64,000 nt of DNA. Origin: Oasisia sp. SBJ-2009. Taxonomy: Eukaryota > Annelida > Polychaeta > Sabellida > Siboglinidae. The position numbers and the translations under genes were made by a program. A model generated the notes under the pieces. It saw only the letters and a program-made list of their open reading frames with translations, did not search any database and had not been told where the DNA came from. Shown here piece after piece: positions 62,959 through 64,000 of the stretch. Positions within the stretch are counted from its first letter, which is position 1, and each line of letters begins with the position of its first letter. The DNA is taken from the NCBI GenBank assembly GCA_964017155.1, contig OZ024865.1, positions 15,571,833-15,635,832 on the forward strand, given 5' to 3'.

Positions 62959-63602
62959 TGAATGTTAAGCTGGCTGCACAGGTACTGAGCTATCGAGTGG
63001 GGCGTGTCTTGCAACAGTATGGTGGTGTGCACGTGCAGGAAACAGCCAAGTTCCTCCTACTGATGGACAGGTTCTTCGATTGTCTGAACACAAGGAATCT
63101 TTTTGAGGCAAACCACACCCGAAAACCTGATCTATTGCCCTACACACAGGTCAATGACCCTCGGTTTGACTTTCTTGAAGGAGAATTCCTACAGTACCTA
63201 GAAAACTGGCGTGATTCTGTAAAGAACAGGCAAGGACCATATTCACCTGCAGATCGTCAAAACATGTTCCTGACTCATCAAACATACAAGGGACTAGTGA
63301 TGACCATACGGGCATTCATTGAGGTGACACGGTATCTCCTCACTCATGGAGTGGATTTCGTCCTAAGCAACAAGCTATGCCAAGACCCTTTGGAAGAGCA
63401 CTTTGGCCGACACAGGGCTATGGGCCATACTGCGGAAAACCCAAACTTGTACCAGTTTGGCCACCAAGATAACCAGATCCGCCTTCAACGTCAGCTGGCT
63501 TTGACAGTCACTCCAAAGGGAAATGTCAGAGGGGTGAATCAGCAGCAGCCTGTAGTCACTATCAGCACAAGTCCACTTAAGAAGAAGAGCAGACTTAACT
63601 AG
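62958..63602 (+). pseudogene. P-type transposase, C-terminal part
   Basis: 'MNVKLAAQVLSYRVGRVLQQ', 'ETAKFLLLMDRFFDCLNTRN', 'VNDPRFDFLEGEFLQYLENW', 'FVLSNKLCQDPLEEHFGRHR' and 'NPNLYQFGHQDNQIRLQRQL' match the C-terminal block of THAP9-like proteins, including the conserved 'CQDPLEEHFG', which holds the last catalytic acidic residue of the family. It joins the previous part by a one- or two-base slip at 62956-62960. The end 'SPLKKKSRLN' is basic. Confidence 0.83.
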
Positions 63603-64000
63603 GCTTCAGTGTGATCAAAAGAAAGAAGTTACAACCATATGTTTAGGGATCTCTCAGAATGTTAGTAATTTTGTTATTGAAATGTGCACACCCTGTTGTG
63701 TATGTGATCAGATATGGTAATTTTTAATGATTTATTTAATCTAATATAATGAACGTTTATTAATGTTTAAACAACTTACTGATCAATTACAACGCACAAT
63801 TTCAATAGCAATTTGATTGTATGGTGTTCACAGGTCATTTTGTTAATGATAATGATTCTATCACCCCAACAAATGACACAAAGATAATGCATGAATATAC
63901 AGTGCCATGACCTGACAACATGCATATTTTCAGGCTGTGTGTTATGCTTTTAATGAATAGGTGATGTGAATATGCCTTTCGTTTTTACATGAAAAAGTAG
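63603..64000. other. 3' flank of the transposase, nothing recognised
   Basis: AT-rich; no inverted copy of the element's terminal repeat is present. Confidence 0.5.

Larger units (their letters stand above)
57250..63602 (+). mobile_element. P-type / THAP transposon, transposase-bearing, right end not in window
   Basis: It begins with the same 'CACGGACGTATATACACTGG' terminal sequence as the element to its left, 111 bp or so beyond that element's right end. It carries a THAP exon (57843), two further exons (60256, 61575) and P-type transposase blocks up to 63602. No inverted copy of the end is found after 63602, so the right end lies outside the window or is lost. A minus-strand transposase-like fragment and a retrotransposon scrap lie nested in its first large intron. 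Confidence 0.75.

Overview
This is a gene-bearing but repeat-rich segment of an animal nuclear genome. It is AT-rich, with long introns, GT/AG splice sites, long (AT)n and (CA)n arrays, several non-LTR retrotransposon families, SINE-like units, P-element/THAP-type and other DNA transposons. No bacterial-style operon is present. The module types and the transposon mix suit an invertebrate (for example a mollusc or a lancelet), but the sequence alone does not fix the phylum.

The main host gene runs on the + strand from about 5.6 kb to 45.3 kb. I placed 31 exons by splice sites, reading frame and domain content: five exons encoding five YWTD (LDL-receptor class B) beta-propeller repeats, 24 exons that each encode exactly one sushi/CCP module, one Thr/Pro/Ser-rich linker exon between CCP15 and CCP16, and a last exon with a transmembrane helix, a very short tail and the stop codon. 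All exon junctions are phase-compatible, and the joined reading frame is about 1,804 codons with no internal stop. The 5' end (signal peptide and probably a sixth propeller blade) was not found. The product is predicted to be a large, heavily N-glycosylated type I cell-surface protein. CCP2-CCP15 form a recently amplified block with two alternating module types, and duplicated introns show that the duplication units were genomic cassettes. Two minisatellites grow directly out of this gene: a 62-bp array copying an exon end plus its splice donor (18.8-19.5 kb), and a 38-bp array overlapping the stop codon and filling the 3' UTR (45.3-46.1 kb).

Layout: 0.07-1.25 kb, terminal exon of a DUF7869-like transposon-derived protein; 1.8-4.2 kb, broken CR1/jockey-like retrotransposon; 4.7-5.6 kb, diverged satellite-like repeat with an inverted relative at 16.7 kb; 5.6-18.9 kb, propeller exons with introns holding another CR1/jockey-like copy (8.3-9.7 kb), a palindromic MITE-like repeat (9.8-10.2 kb), two other TIR candidates and an L2-like fragment (16 kb); 20.0-22.1 kb, a DNA transposon with perfect 12-bp TIRs and an 8-bp target duplication; 23.8-27.3 kb and 49.5-52.6 kb, two RTE-like elements on the minus strand; 23.1-45.3 kb, the CCP block; 46.1-48.6 kb, no recognised genes; 52.7-54.3 kb, nested palindromes; 54.3-57.1 kb, an internally deleted P-type element with 30-bp TIRs; 57.2 kb to beyond 63.6 kb, a related element carrying a THAP domain and a frame-broken P-type transposase.

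All assignments come from reading the sequence and from knowledge of the families. No database search was run.
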